Positions 1-8,474 of a DNA stretch of 64,000 bases are shown piece after piece (position 1 is the first letter of the stretch; every line of letters starts with the position of its first letter). Source of the DNA: Rhizobium binae (GTDB taxonomy: Bacteria; Pseudomonadota; Alphaproteobacteria; Rhizobiales; Rhizobiaceae); the NCBI RefSeq assembly GCF_017357225.1, contig NZ_CP071604.1, positions 995,001 to 1,059,000 on the forward strand. Direction: 5' to 3'. The notes under the pieces were generated by a model. It made no database searches, was not told the DNA's origin, and saw nothing but the letters and a program-made list of their open reading frames with translations. The position numbers were made by a program, and so were the translations under genes.

Positions 1-1
1 G

Positions 2-781
2 GCAGCACCTCTGCAGGCGCTGCCCGACGCGACCCTGGCCAAATACGCCACCGATTACAAGGCGCATGTCACCATGCTGCTGAAGGCCGGCCCGGTGAAG
101 GACAAGGCATCGAAGGACGCGACGACCGAGGTGGATTATTTCGCCAAGGGCATGGCGAAGGTTCAGTCGCTCGACGATTTCCTTGACGACAGCCGCCTGA
201 CCGATCTGGTGCTGAAGGCGAACAACCTCGACCCGAAGAATTACGACAAGGCGACGCTGAAGAAGATCTTCACCTCCGATCCCGACGATAAGAAGAGCTA
301 CCTGAACACCAAGGCCGATACGCGCTTCAAGGATATCGTCGCTGCCTTCAACTTCGACAAGGACGGCAACCTGACCCGAGCCAAGATGGGCGCCATCCAG
401 AACAAGGCGGCCGAGGCGCATACCCAGGACCTCTTCATCAAGCAGACGTTGGAAACCCAGCAGGGCGAAAGCAACGACGGTGTGCGCCTGGCGCTCTATT
501 TCAGCCGCAAGGCCCCGAGCATCACCTCGATCTATTCGATCCTCGGCGACAAGGCGCTCTATCAGGTCATCACCACGGCCTACAGCCTGCCGGCGCAGAT
601 ATCGGGCATGGACGTCGCCAAGCAGGCCGATTTGATCAACCGCTTCGTCAAGCTCGAAGATCTTCAGGATCCGAAGAAGGTCGACAAGCTGCTGCGCCGT
701 TTCACCGCCATGTACGACGTCCAGAACAGCACCCAGCAGTCGCCGGCGCTGCAGATCCTGACCGGCGGCGGCACGCAGTAG
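2..781 (+). CDS. DUF1217 flagellar-associated protein (3' part, start outside window)
   Basis: The frame is open from the first bases of the window, so the gene starts upstream and only about the last 260 residues are seen. The protein is hydrophilic, lysine- and aspartate-rich, with repeated short helical blocks containing motifs such as DPKNYDKATLKKIF, SFxxDKDGNL-like segments and FVKLEDLQDPKKVDKLLRRF. This pattern is typical of DUF1217 proteins, which sit in alphaproteobacterial flagellar gene clusters. No enzymatic motif or membrane segment is visible in this part. The family role in flagellar assembly or motility comes from gene context in other rhizobia; the molecular function is not known to me. 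No other flagellar gene lies downstream, so this is probably the edge of the cluster. Confidence 0.8.
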   Translation, partial: AAPLQALPDATLAKYATDYKAHVTMLLKAGPVKDKASKDATTEVDYFAKGMAKVQSLDDFLDDSRLTDLVLKANNLDPKNYDKATLKKIFTSDPDDKKSYLNTKADTRFKDIVAAFNFDKDGNLTRAKMGAIQNKAAEAHTQDLFIKQTLETQQGESNDGVRLALYFSRKAPSITSIYSILGDKALYQVITTAYSLPAQISGMDVAKQADLINRFVKLEDLQDPKKVDKLLRRFTAMYDVQNSTQQSPALQILTGGGTQ

Positions 782-922
782 GCTTATGTCAGTTCCGGCA
801 GGAGTGCGCAGAGTTTGGCGCGGATGGCGACCCTCACTTTGACTTACCGGGGGAACCACTCGTCTCGCCCCCGGTGGTGAACCGGCGCACCCGCTTCGTT
901 TGGCTAGAAAGCTAACTCCATA

Positions 923-1024
923 CTCCGTCATCCCAGGCCTTGAGCAGCCTTGAGCCTGGGATCCATGTCGCCGCTACGGGTGGATGCGGTGTGGATGCTC
1001 GGCTCAAGGCCGAGCGTGACGGAG
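923..1024. repeat. Intergenic palindromic repeat, CCGTCATCC family, copy 1
   Basis: This copy fills much of the 330-base gap between the DUF1217 gene and the FAD oxidoreductase. It begins with CTCCGTCATCCCAGGCCTTG and ends with GGCCGAGCGTGACGGAG, so the ends are inverted (CTCCGTCA / TGACGGAG). Inner arms are built from CCCAGGCCTTGAGCCTGGG-type and CTCGGCTCAAGGCCGAG-type dyads. In this copy the first inner dyad carries a small duplication (TTGAGCAGCCTTGAGC). Related copies lie at 7091-7184, 19279-19371 and 56531-56621. Nothing else is recognised in 782-1111. Confidence 0.8.
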
Positions 1025-1111
1025 TGTGAGGTCGACGGAAGAGCAAATCAGGGCGCTCTGCCCGGTCCGTGCCTGCAGGCGGACGAGGGCCAATCCCTCC
1101 AATCGCCGACT

Positions 1112-2548
1112 TCACACGTCGAGACTGACGACCTTTCCGGGATTCATGATACCGGCCGGGTCGAAGGCCCGCTTGATGCGGCGCATCAGCTCGATTTCGA
1201 TCGCCGGGCGGATCGCCGCCAGTTCGTCGCGCTTCAGCTGGCCGATGCCGTGTTCGGCCGAAATCGAACCGCCATGGGCGAGCACCAGCCCGTGGACGAT
1301 GTGGTTCATTTCGCGCCAGCGGGCGATGAAGGCGGCCTTGTCGGCGCCGACCGGCTGGGAAATATTGTAATGGATATTGCCGTCGCCCATATGGCCGAAG
1401 GCGCAGATGCGGGCTCCGGGCATCGCTGCCATAACGGCCTCTTCGGCCTCGGCGATGAAATGCGGGATCTTCGACACCGGCACGGACACGTCGTGCTTGA
1501 TCGATCCGCCTTCCGGCTTCTGGGCATCCGACATGCTCTCGCGCATGTGCCAGATGGCTTTCTGCTGTGCCACGGATGAGGCGATCGCCGCATCGAGCAC
1601 CAGCCCGGCCTCAAAACCTTGTTCGAGCACGCCGTTCATCATCCGCTCCGCCGTCTCGGCCGAATCCGACGTCGAAATATCGATCAGCACGTACCAGGGA
1701 TAGGCCGCTTCCAGCGGATCGCGCACGCCGTCGATATGGCGCGTGGTGATCTCGACGCCGAAGCGCGGCATCAGTTCGAAACCGGTGAGCGAGGTGCCGC
1801 AGAGGCTGGCGGCAAGATTGAAAAGCGCAAGCGCATCCTCGACCGAATTGAGGCCGGCAAACGCCACCTGATGGCCGAGCGGCTGGGGAAACAGCTTCAG
1901 CACCGCGCCGGTGATGATGCCGAGCGTGCCTTCGGCGCCGATGAAGAGATCGCGCAGGTCGTAGCCGGTATTGTCCTTCTTCAGCCGGCGCAGGCCGTCC
2001 CAGATCTCGCCGGTCGGCAGCACCACTTCGAGGCCGAGGCAGAGCTGGCGCATGTTGCCATAGGCGAGCACGGCCGTGCCGCCGGCATTGGTGGAGAGAT
2101 TGCCGCCGATGCGGCAGGAGCCCTCCGAGCCGAGCGAGAGCGGAAAGAGCCGTCCATGCGCCTCGGCCGCTTTCTGCACATCGGCCAGGATGGCACCGCC
2201 GTCGGCAACCAGCACGTTGGCCACCGGATCGACGTCGCGGATTCTTGTCATGCGTTCGAGCGACAGGATGATGTCGGCCTGGCCGGCGCGCGGCGTCTGG
2301 CCGCCGACGAGGCCGGTATTGCCGGTCTGCGGCACGATTGCGGTTCCGGTCTCGGTGGCGAGCTTCATGATATCAGCGACCTCCTCGACCGAGCCGGGCT
2401 TCAGCAGGAGAGGGGAGGAGCCGTGGTAGAGCCCGCGGTTTTCGATGAGATGCGGCGCCAGATCGGCTTCGCCGCGCAGCGCATATTTGTCGCCGACGAT
2501 TGCGGCGAAGCGGTCGAGAAGATCGGTGGAAATGCCGGGGTTGCTCAT
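1112..2548 (-). CDS. FAD-binding oxidoreductase, D-2-hydroxyglutarate dehydrogenase / GlcD type
   Basis: A 478-residue flavoprotein with an N-terminal FAD_binding_4 (PCMH) domain, approximately residues 35-215, and a C-terminal FAD-linked oxidase domain. Visible family signatures are PQTGNTGLVGGQTP and LGSEGSCRIGGNLSTNAGGT in the FAD domain, and FGHMGDGNIHYN and SAEHGIGQLKR near the C-terminus, the metal/substrate site of D-lactate and D-2-hydroxyglutarate dehydrogenases. It probably oxidises a D-2-hydroxyacid in the cytoplasm and passes electrons to a carrier; the substrate cannot be told from sequence. It lies 33 bases downstream of tsaC on the same strand, so the two may be co-transcribed. 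The ATG at 2548 has a weak AGAGGA ribosome site. Confidence 0.9.
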   Translation of the reverse strand: MSNPGISTDLLDRFAAIVGDKYALRGEADLAPHLIENRGLYHGSSPLLLKPGSVEEVADIMKLATETGTAIVPQTGNTGLVGGQTPRAGQADIILSLERMTRIRDVDPVANVLVADGGAILADVQKAAEAHGRLFPLSLGSEGSCRIGGNLSTNAGGTAVLAYGNMRQLCLGLEVVLPTGEIWDGLRRLKKDNTGYDLRDLFIGAEGTLGIITGAVLKLFPQPLGHQVAFAGLNSVEDALALFNLAASLCGTSLTGFELMPRFGVEITTRHIDGVRDPLEAAYPWYVLIDISTSDSAETAERMMNGVLEQGFEAGLVLDAAIASSVAQQKAIWHMRESMSDAQKPEGGSIKHDVSVPVSKIPHFIAEAEEAVMAAMPGARICAFGHMGDGNIHYNISQPVGADKAAFIARWREMNHIVHGLVLAHGGSISAEHGIGQLKRDELAAIRPAIEIELMRRIKRAFDPAGIMNPGKVVSLDV

Positions 2549-2581
2549 CGGGTCGATCCTCTGTCGCTTTTGTCAGCTCTG

Positions 2582-3586
2582 TCAGTCGCGCGGGGCGGCA
2601 GCCCTTTGCAGGCGGTCGTTGATCGCTTCGCCCAGGCCGTCGTCTGGAATGGGGGAAAAGGCGATGCTCGAAACCCCGCTGGCATCGGCCCGCTTCATGT
2701 AGTCGAAAAGATTGGCCGCCGCTTCCGCAAGGTCGCCGCGCGGGCTGAGGTCGAGCACGATGCGTGCGTCGCGCGCGCCTTCGACCGCTGCGCCGCCGAA
2801 GGCGATCAGCGCCTCGCCGGGTTCCACCGCGCTCGCATTGAGACGCACGCTGGCGCCCGGCGCATAATGCGAGGCCAGCATGCCCGGCGCCTCGATCGCC
2901 GCCGATGCCTTTTTGGCGCGCAGCAGCGGCCGGCCGGCGATACGCTCGATTTCGCGCGCCGCCAGGCCGCCCGGCCGAAGCAGCCTCACCCGATCGCCTT
3001 CCACCTTGATGATCGTCGATTCGACGCCGACGGCGCTCGGGCCCGCATCGAGGATCAACGGGATCTTCGCGCCGAGATCAGCCTCGACATGGGCCGCACT
3101 CGTCGCGCTGATGGCGCCCGAGGTATTGGCGCTCGGGGCGGCGAGCGGCCGCCCGAAGGCGCCGATCAGGGCGCCGGCGAAACCCTTCGGCACGCGCACG
3201 CCGACGCTGTCGAGACCGGCGGTCGCCAGCGAATGGATCGGGCTCTCCGGCCTCAGCGGCAGCACGAGCGTCAGCGGGCCGGGCCAGAAGGCTTCGGCGA
3301 GCGCCCGCGACAGCGGATCGAACGCGGCATGCTGTTCGGCCATGGCAAGGTCGGCCATATGACAGATCAGCGGATTGAAACGCGGCCGGCCCTTCGTCTC
3401 GTAGATGCGGGTGATTGCGGCCGGATTGGTGGCGTCGGCGGCAAGGCCGTAGACCGTCTCAGTCGGCATGGCGATGGCAAAGCCGTCGGCAAGAGCGGTC
3501 GAGGCCGCTTCGAGCGCCGCCTGCCTGTCTGCCTCTATGTCGATGATGCGTGCCATGTACTGCCCGGAGTTGATCCCGGCAGTCAT
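2582..3586 (-). CDS. tsaC: L-threonylcarbamoyladenylate synthase (Sua5/TsaC, two-domain form)
   Basis: Makes threonylcarbamoyl-AMP from threonine, bicarbonate and ATP, the first step of t6A37 modification of ANN-decoding tRNAs. The YrdC/Sua5 domain covers about residues 15-205, with PTETVYGLAADA, the KGRPRFNPL nucleotide-binding segment and APSANTSG. A C-terminal Sua5 domain follows, giving the long 334-residue Sua5 form rather than the short E. coli TsaC form. ATG 3586 is preceded by GGAAAG at good spacing. A second in-frame ATG at 3556 (MARIIDIEAD) begins closer to the conserved domain and is the alternative start. The FAD oxidoreductase follows after 33 bases. Confidence 0.93.
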   Translation of the reverse strand: MTAGINSGQYMARIIDIEADRQAALEAASTALADGFAIAMPTETVYGLAADATNPAAITRIYETKGRPRFNPLICHMADLAMAEQHAAFDPLSRALAEAFWPGPLTLVLPLRPESPIHSLATAGLDSVGVRVPKGFAGALIGAFGRPLAAPSANTSGAISATSAAHVEADLGAKIPLILDAGPSAVGVESTIIKVEGDRVRLLRPGGLAAREIERIAGRPLLRAKKASAAIEAPGMLASHYAPGASVRLNASAVEPGEALIAFGGAAVEGARDARIVLDLSPRGDLAEAAANLFDYMKRADASGVSSIAFSPIPDDGLGEAINDRLQRAAAPRD

Positions 3587-3617
3587 TAGGCTTTCCGTCG
3601 CCGCCGATCAATCGCTG

Positions 3618-4226
3618 TTATAGCTGCCGGATGATTTCGCGCAGCTGTTCGTTGCGGGCGCCGAGCAGCAGGATGTTGCGGATCGCCGCTTGCGGATCGT
3701 GGGTGCGAAAGAGCAGCCCGTTGCCGCGCACCGAGCGGTCGATGGTCATCTTTTCCGAGGAATCCTCGCCCGGCTTCATCGCGACGGCGAAATACATGCG
3801 GGAATAGCCGACGTCGATCCGCTGGAAGAAATTGTCGTTGTCGCCGATGTCGGAGTAGAAGTTGGCGATATAGAAGGCCCAGCTGACGTCTTCATAGTGC
3901 GCGAACTTCGTGCGCGCGGCGGTAACGTGGCAGTAGCCGAGATGCGGGCTGTCCTCCAGCGTCCGGTGGAAGATCATCTTCGGAAACTGGATCGAGTGGT
4001 GAAAACCGTTGATATGCTGATGCGTCTTCTCGCCGGCCGCCTGCAGCTTGCGGCCGGTCTTTGCGGCGACCTCGTCATGGGTGAGGTAGCGCCTTTCCTC
4101 CGCCAGCCAGTGCCGCCGTTCGCGCGGGATGCGGCCGGTGCGCAGAAATTCGGAATGGGCGGCAATCGGCTGCCGCTCCGGTATTCTGCCGGTGTCCTTC
4201 GCATCGAAATAGCGGAGTCTGGCCAT
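3618..4226 (-). CDS. Conserved hypothetical protein, about 202 aa
   Basis: I do not recognise a named family with certainty. The protein is rich in His, Arg and aromatic residues (ERRHWLAEERRYLTHDEVAAKTGRKL, HQHINGFHHSIQF, DVSWAFYIANFYSD) and has no signal peptide or membrane segment, so it is probably cytoplasmic. Codon use and GC match the neighbours. I chose the ATG at 4226 (MARLRYF) because GAAGAA lies at reasonable spacing, whereas the ATG at 4235 overlaps that purine stretch. It is transcribed in the same direction as tsaC and stops about 30 bases before it, so a shared transcript is possible. It is divergent from the Rieske oxygenase gene. Confidence 0.7.
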   Translation of the reverse strand: MARLRYFDAKDTGRIPERQPIAAHSEFLRTGRIPRERRHWLAEERRYLTHDEVAAKTGRKLQAAGEKTHQHINGFHHSIQFPKMIFHRTLEDSPHLGYCHVTAARTKFAHYEDVSWAFYIANFYSDIGDNDNFFQRIDVGYSRMYFAVAMKPGEDSSEKMTIDRSVRGNGLLFRTHDPQAAIRNILLLGARNEQLREIIRQL

Positions 4227-4334
4227 GGTTCGCATTCTTCGGTCGGTCTGTTTCCTCTCAAGAATAGGGTCCTATGCTTAAGGCGGTGTTAACGTGGTTC
4301 TCGCCGCGCCACCGCTGGCGGCGGACTCGAATGG

Positions 4335-4507
4335 ATGTCGCAAATGCGACGGTGACCGGCATCCGGCGGCCGACCTCTTTACGAAACGGGGCTTTACGCC
4401 ATGTCGCAATTGACGATAATCGCCTGAAGAGTCGGCGATGCGATCGATCGGGGCGGGCCGCCACAGCCTTGCCGCATCCTGTCGTCAATTTCGAAGCCGA
4501 TGTCGCA
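4335..4507. promoter_or_regulatory. Three ATGTCGCA repeats upstream of the Rieske oxygenase (candidate operator region)
   Basis: The 413-base gap 4227-4639 contains the octamer ATGTCGCA three times on the + strand, at 4335-4342, 4401-4408 and 4500-4507. The first is part of a perfect dyad, GTCGCA-AA-TGCGAC (4337-4350). The second reads GTCGCAATTGAC, again with dyad character. An exact octamer three times within 175 bases is unlikely by chance, so these are candidate regulator-binding sites for the downstream gene or the divergent hypothetical gene. No known consensus was matched. A GC-rich hairpin-like stretch lies at about 4300-4325. Confidence 0.35.
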
Positions 4508-4639
4508 TTACAACCAAGCAGCAGGCGGGCTCGGTGATTAAATGACGCCATGAACAATTCTCCCGAAGGAGAAGGAAGCGGGCGCGCTTCCGCCAGCCCT
4601 CTGCTTGAGGGCGGCAACCACGGGCACGAGGACATGAAG

Positions 4640-5884
4640 ATGGATATTCGCAGCAACGTTTTACGTCAGCTCAAGAGCCGCCGTGAGGGCTTCAGCCTCG
4701 AGCAGCCGTTCTATATCGACGAGGATTATTTCCAGCTCGACATGGAGATGATCTACTATCGCGACTGGCTGTTCATGGGCCATGATTGCGAGCTGCCGAA
4801 GCCGGGCGCCTATTTCACCGTCCAGATCGGCAGCTATCCGATCGTCATCGTCCGCGGCCGCGACAATGTCATCCGTGCCTTCCACAACAGCTGTCGCCAT
4901 CGCGGCTCGCGCGTCTGCACCAAGGACCACGGCTCCTCCGTGCGCCTCGTCTGCCCTTACCATCAGTGGACCTATGATCTCGACGGCAAGCTCGCCTTCG
5001 CCCGCCACATGGGCGATGATTTCGACAAGACCGGCTTCAACCTGAAGCCCGTCCATTGCGAAAGCGTGGCCGGCTACATCTTCATCTGCCTTGCCGACAC
5101 CGCTCCGGATTTCCAGACGCTGCGCGACAAGATCGAGCCCTACATGGCGCCGCATCGCATCGGCGAGACCAAGGTCGCCTTCCAGAGCACGATCATCGAG
5201 AAGGGCAACTGGAAGCTCGTCTGGGAAAACAATCGCGAGTGCTATCACTGCGCCGCCAATCACCCCGAACTCTGCCGCACCTATCCGGAAGCGCCGAGCG
5301 TCACCGGCACCGATGGCGGCGCCGACGATCCTGAGATCGCCGGCCATTGGGCGCGCTGCGAGGCCGCCGGCCTGCCGAGCAAGTTCCAGATTTCGCCGGA
5401 TGGTCAGTTCCGCACCGCCCGCATGCCGCTGATCGAGGATGCCGAAAGCTACACCATGTCGGGCAAGCCCGCCGTCAAGCGCCGCATCGCCGACGATATC
5501 TCGATCAGCCATATCGGCACCATGCTGCTCTTTCACTATCCGACGACCTGGAACCACCTGCTCGGCGACCACGCGATCTCCTTCCGGGTGCTGCCGCTCA
5601 GCGCCAATGAGACGGCGGTGACGACCAAGTGGCTCGTCCACAAGGACGCCGTCGAAGGGGTGGATTACAATCTCGAGGAACTGACGCATGTCTGGACCGA
5701 GACCAACGATCAGGATCGCCGTATCGTCGAAGAGAATGCCTTCGGCATTCACTCGCCCGCCTATGAGCCCGGCCCCTATTCTTCCCTGCACGAGGGCGGC
5801 GTCATGCAGTTCCTCGAATGGTATTCGAACTTCATGGTGAACCGCCTGCAGGGTGAAACGGCGAAAATCTCAGCCGTCGCCTGA
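4640..5884 (+). CDS. Rieske non-heme iron oxygenase, alpha subunit, glycine-betaine/stachydrine demethylase type
   Basis: A 414-residue aromatic-ring-hydroxylating-type oxygenase. The N-terminal Rieske domain binds its 2Fe-2S cluster through C85-R-H87 and C105-P-Y-H108. The catalytic domain has the mononuclear iron motif ENNRECYHCAANHPE (H203, H208). Overall layout resembles GbcA and Stc2-like betaine demethylases, which remove an N-methyl group as formaldehyde. This substrate assignment is inference. No ferredoxin-reductase partner (gbcB-like) is adjacent, so electrons must come from a protein encoded elsewhere. ATG 4640 has GAGG eight bases upstream; a frame start at 4550 has no ribosome site and would add an unconserved tail. 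Candidate operators lie at 4335-4507. Confidence 0.88.
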   Translation: MDIRSNVLRQLKSRREGFSLEQPFYIDEDYFQLDMEMIYYRDWLFMGHDCELPKPGAYFTVQIGSYPIVIVRGRDNVIRAFHNSCRHRGSRVCTKDHGSSVRLVCPYHQWTYDLDGKLAFARHMGDDFDKTGFNLKPVHCESVAGYIFICLADTAPDFQTLRDKIEPYMAPHRIGETKVAFQSTIIEKGNWKLVWENNRECYHCAANHPELCRTYPEAPSVTGTDGGADDPEIAGHWARCEAAGLPSKFQISPDGQFRTARMPLIEDAESYTMSGKPAVKRRIADDISISHIGTMLLFHYPTTWNHLLGDHAISFRVLPLSANETAVTTKWLVHKDAVEGVDYNLEELTHVWTETNDQDRRIVEENAFGIHSPAYEPGPYSSLHEGGVMQFLEWYSNFMVNRLQGETAKISAVA

Positions 5885-6001
5885 GCGCGCCGGTTGACCC
5901 CGCTTATCCAAAAGCGGCCCGTTCCGGCCGCTCTTGGAACCATTTTCTCCCGAAAGCGTTGCAAGACCAAGCGGTTATCGCTACTGAATGGAGAGAGAGA
6001 A

Positions 6002-6469
6002 ATGATCGGCCTGAGAAACAAAATTGCGACCGCGGTATTGGCCGCCGCCGTCGTGCTGACGGGCTTCGTGCCGTCGCAAGCAATACAGATGCCGGCCGCG
6101 CCGCAGGTTGAAAAAACCTCGGCTGTCGAGAACGTCCAATACTACCGCGATTATTATCGGCCTTACCGCCGCGACTACTACCGGCCCGGCTATCGCCCCG
6201 GCGCCTACTACCGCCCCGGCTGGTATGGCGGCTATCGCGGCTATTCCTACTACCGCCCCGGCTATCGCCGCTATAACGGCTACTGGTATCCGCTCGCCGC
6301 CTTCGGCGCCGGCGCGGTCATTGCTGCTCCGCGCTACGCCGCGCCCGCGCCGCGCATGGGTTCGGCTCACGTCGCCTGGTGCGCGAACCGCTACCGGTCC
6401 TACCGCGCCTACGACAACACCTTCCAGCCTTATAACGGCCCGCGCCAGCAGTGCTATTCGCCTTATTGA
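6002..6469 (+). CDS. BA14K family protein, exported, Tyr/Arg/Pro-rich
   Basis: A 155-residue secreted or envelope protein. An N-terminal signal peptide ([19 protein letters not shown]) is followed by a low-complexity region of repeated YYRPGYR-like units (about residues 40-95), a hydrophobic stretch [13 protein letters not shown], and the BA14K signature [19 protein letters not shown] with a final cysteine (RQQCYSPY). BA14K was named for a Brucella immunogenic protein with lectin-like activity; the rhizobial role is unclear. ATG 6002 has a strong GGAGAGAGAG ribosome site. It stands alone between the oxygenase and a convergent gene, with a purine/pyrimidine hairpin at 6493-6528. Confidence 0.88.
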   Translation: MIGLRNKIATAVLAAAVVLTGFVPSQAIQMPAAPQVEKTSAVENVQYYRDYYRPYRRDYYRPGYRPGAYYRPGWYGGYRGYSYYRPGYRRYNGYWYPLAAFGAGAVIAAPRYAAPAPRMGSAHVAWCANRYRSYRAYDNTFQPYNGPRQQCYSPY

Positions 6470-6492
6470 CAGGTCCTGAATGCTGCCCGTCA

Positions 6493-6528
6493 CCCTTCCC
6501 CTTTCCCGCAAACGGAAGAGGGGAAGGG
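6493..6528. repeat. Inverted repeat / possible terminator after BA14K gene
   Basis: CCCTTCCCCTTTCC and GGAAGAGGGGAAGGG form a long stem around a CGCAAAC loop. There is no T-run, so rho-independent termination is only a possibility. It resembles the CCCTTCCCC-type rhizobial intergenic repeats. It lies between the convergent BA14K and DUF982 genes. Confidence 0.5.
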
Positions 6529-6582
6529 CCAAACGTGGGGAGCGAAGCGGAGGGCCGTGGCACGAAGGAACGGCGCAACAAC

Positions 6583-6846
6583 TCAATGAACGACGGTGAT
6601 CACCGGAATGCCTGCTTCCTTGGCGGCACGGATTAGCGCTTCCCGCGCGTCCTCAGCCGGAACATCCCCATGGATCGCATCGCGGCACACCATGATAGCT
6701 GTAAGATATTCCTCCCCATCGTCGAGGGGCCAGCAGGCGGTCAGCATTTGGGCCGCCTCCCAGAGGCTCGCGACGAGCTTGTATTTTTCCGGCCCGTTCA
6801 CGACGAGCATCAGAGGGCAAAATTCTCCAGGTGTGTGCCACTTCAT
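6583..6846 (-). CDS. DUF982 domain protein, 87 aa
   Basis: A small cytoplasmic protein with the DUF982 pattern: an N-terminal strand region (MKWHTPGEFCPLMLVV), then SLWEAAQMLTACWPLDDGEEY, then C-x2-AIHGDVPAEDAREALIRAAKEAGI. DUF982 proteins are abundant paralogues in rhizobia and have no known biochemical role. ATG 6846 is chosen because GGAGG lies nine bases upstream; longer frames starting up to 6930 lack a ribosome site and add an unconserved tail. No operon partner is evident. In 6847-7270 there is only the repeat at 7091-7184. Confidence 0.8.
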   Translation of the reverse strand: MKWHTPGEFCPLMLVVNGPEKYKLVASLWEAAQMLTACWPLDDGEEYLTAIMVCRDAIHGDVPAEDAREALIRAAKEAGIPVITVVH

Positions 6847-7090
6847 GACATTAGACCTCCACACGGTGAACATATTAGTAACCGTGCAAGAACCGTTCCG
6901 GGCGAGGTGTGGCATGAATGAACTGATCACGCGGGCACCGATGTCTGAGATTGCCCGCCATCGCCGAGGCCATAATCAGATGGACGAAGCGTCGCAATGC
7001 TGAGAGCGGCCGCGTCCCGCATGATGCGATAGGCGCAACGGAGCGGCATCCGCTGCGTCGGCGGCGAGTTTGGCAAGAACGCTAACCCGC

Positions 7091-7184
7091 CCTCCGTTAT
7101 CCTTCGGCCTTGAGCCGAGGATCCATGCCCGGTACTGGTGGAGGAGGTGTACGTGGATCCAGGGTCAAGCCCTGGGATGACGGA
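7091..7184. repeat. Intergenic palindromic repeat, CCGTCATCC family, copy 2
   Basis: Starts CCTCCGTTATCCTTCGGCCT and ends CCCTGGGATGACGGAG, with inner dyads TCGGCCTTGAGCCGA and CCAGGGTCAAGCCCTGG. The left flank at about 7060-7090 (GGCGAGTTTGGCAAGAACGC) matches the left flank of the palindrome at 38098 (GGCGAGTTTGGCAATAACGC), so the conserved unit extends further left than the dyad itself. Nothing coding is seen in the rest of 6847-7270. Confidence 0.8.
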
Positions 7185-7270
7185 GTGTCGGGCGAGCCCT
7201 GTGCCAAACCTCGCAACTCACGACAGAGTAACAACGGAGTTGCCCAGCACGCCAACCGCACCTGTCACAT

Positions 7271-8299
7271 TCAAAGTATATTCACCCGCCGCAGCAGCCA
7301 CCAGGCGAATGCGATCGAGGCGATGATCAGGGCGACGGCGTATTCGGTGCCGTAGTCGCCGACGGCGAAGGGCAGGTTTGCCGTATTCATGCCGAAGAAA
7401 CCGGTCACCAGCGTCGGTGGTAGCAGGAAGGCCGTCATGATCGACAGCAGGTAGAGGTGGCGGTTGGTCTCGGAGGATTGCTTTGAATCGATTTCTTCGT
7501 GCAGCAGGCGCGCTCGGTCCTGCAGCGCGTAGATATCGTGGTCGACCGTTTCCAGCCGGCTCGTCAGCCGCCGCGCCACGTCGTCGAAGCCGAAGGGCAT
7601 CTCGTCCTCGTCCGCCGCCGCCGCCCGGCGCATCAGCGCCAGCACCGTGCGCAGATGCCGATGCAGCCTGACCACGGTTCGCCGCACCGGCGCCAGCCGG
7701 CGGCGCTCGTCGCGCGGGGCGTTGTCGTAGACGATATCCTCGATCTGGTTCAGTTCTTCTGTGAGTTCGATAACGATGGCGATCAGCGTGCGCTGAAATT
7801 CGATCACCAGCAGTTCGAAGAGATCGACCGGCCGTGAGAATTTGCCCGGATTTTTCTCGATGAGTGCCCGCGCTCGCTCGACGCTGCGCAGCGGCTGCAG
7901 CCGGGTCGTGATGATGAAACGGTCGGACATGGCAAAATGCAGCCAGCCGAGATTGTTGGTATCTTGAGCGAAATCGCGCTGACAGTCGACCAGCGTGCCG
8001 TAGAGCATCTGCTCGTCGACGGTGATGGCCGCATGCGTGTCATGCGTCGTCAGCGCCGATTTCGCGTCCTCCGTCAGCCCGTTGAGCGTCTCGAGCAGGG
8101 CCGGCACGCGGGCGTCGACGAGGTTGAGATGCAGCCAGTAGAAACAGTTCTCCGCCGTCAGATCCGCCACGGTCGCGCTGTTGGTCAGCCGCACTGCCCT
8201 CTTTTCTTCAGGTGAGAAGCGATAGGCCCAGACGAAACCGGGTATGTTGACGGGCAATGTATCCATTGTTCGCCGATCCTCTGCGAAGGCGATGTCCAT
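7271..8299 (-). CDS. CorA/ZntB-family divalent cation transporter
   Basis: A 342-residue inner-membrane channel or transporter for Mg2+ or other divalent cations. It has a long cytoplasmic domain (about 1-280) rich in coiled-coil helices (RSVERARALIEKNPGKF through RARLLHEEIDSKQSS) and two C-terminal membrane helices. The signature YGMN-type loop reads GFFGMNTANLPF. The sequence after GMN lacks the acidic E of classical CorA and resembles the ZntB branch, so Zn2+ efflux or import is possible. Two starts compete: ATG 8299, and ATG 8266 with GAGG somewhat far upstream. Neighbouring genes do not suggest a specific substrate. Confidence 0.88.
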   Translation of the reverse strand: MDIAFAEDRRTMDTLPVNIPGFVWAYRFSPEEKRAVRLTNSATVADLTAENCFYWLHLNLVDARVPALLETLNGLTEDAKSALTTHDTHAAITVDEQMLYGTLVDCQRDFAQDTNNLGWLHFAMSDRFIITTRLQPLRSVERARALIEKNPGKFSRPVDLFELLVIEFQRTLIAIVIELTEELNQIEDIVYDNAPRDERRRLAPVRRTVVRLHRHLRTVLALMRRAAAADEDEMPFGFDDVARRLTSRLETVDHDIYALQDRARLLHEEIDSKQSSETNRHLYLLSIMTAFLLPPTLVTGFFGMNTANLPFAVGDYGTEYAVALIIASIAFAWWLLRRVNIL

Positions 8300-8474
8300 C
8301 CTGGAGATTCTTCATGACGTCCATTTGTGCAACTGTGCAAGAGCAAACCGCCACGGCGTGCGAAATATGGCACGGCGGCAGGTGAATCGAAATTGACGTT
8401 TACGTAAAAATCAACTAGCCCTTGCCTGGCAGGGACTTTGTGCGAGGTGCAAGCCGGTCCCCCGGAGGAGAAGC

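Noticed and set aside
1619..3589. Open frame of 656 codons on the + strand
   Set aside because: It lies antisense to the FAD oxidoreductase and tsaC genes, both of which have clear domain motifs. The frame is Arg/Ala/Gly-rich with no recognisable domain, as expected for a shadow of GC-rich coding DNA.
4258..4656. Open frame of 132 codons on the - strand upstream of the Rieske gene
   Set aside because: It has no ribosome site and a basic, low-complexity composition, and it spans the candidate operator region and the Rieske gene start.
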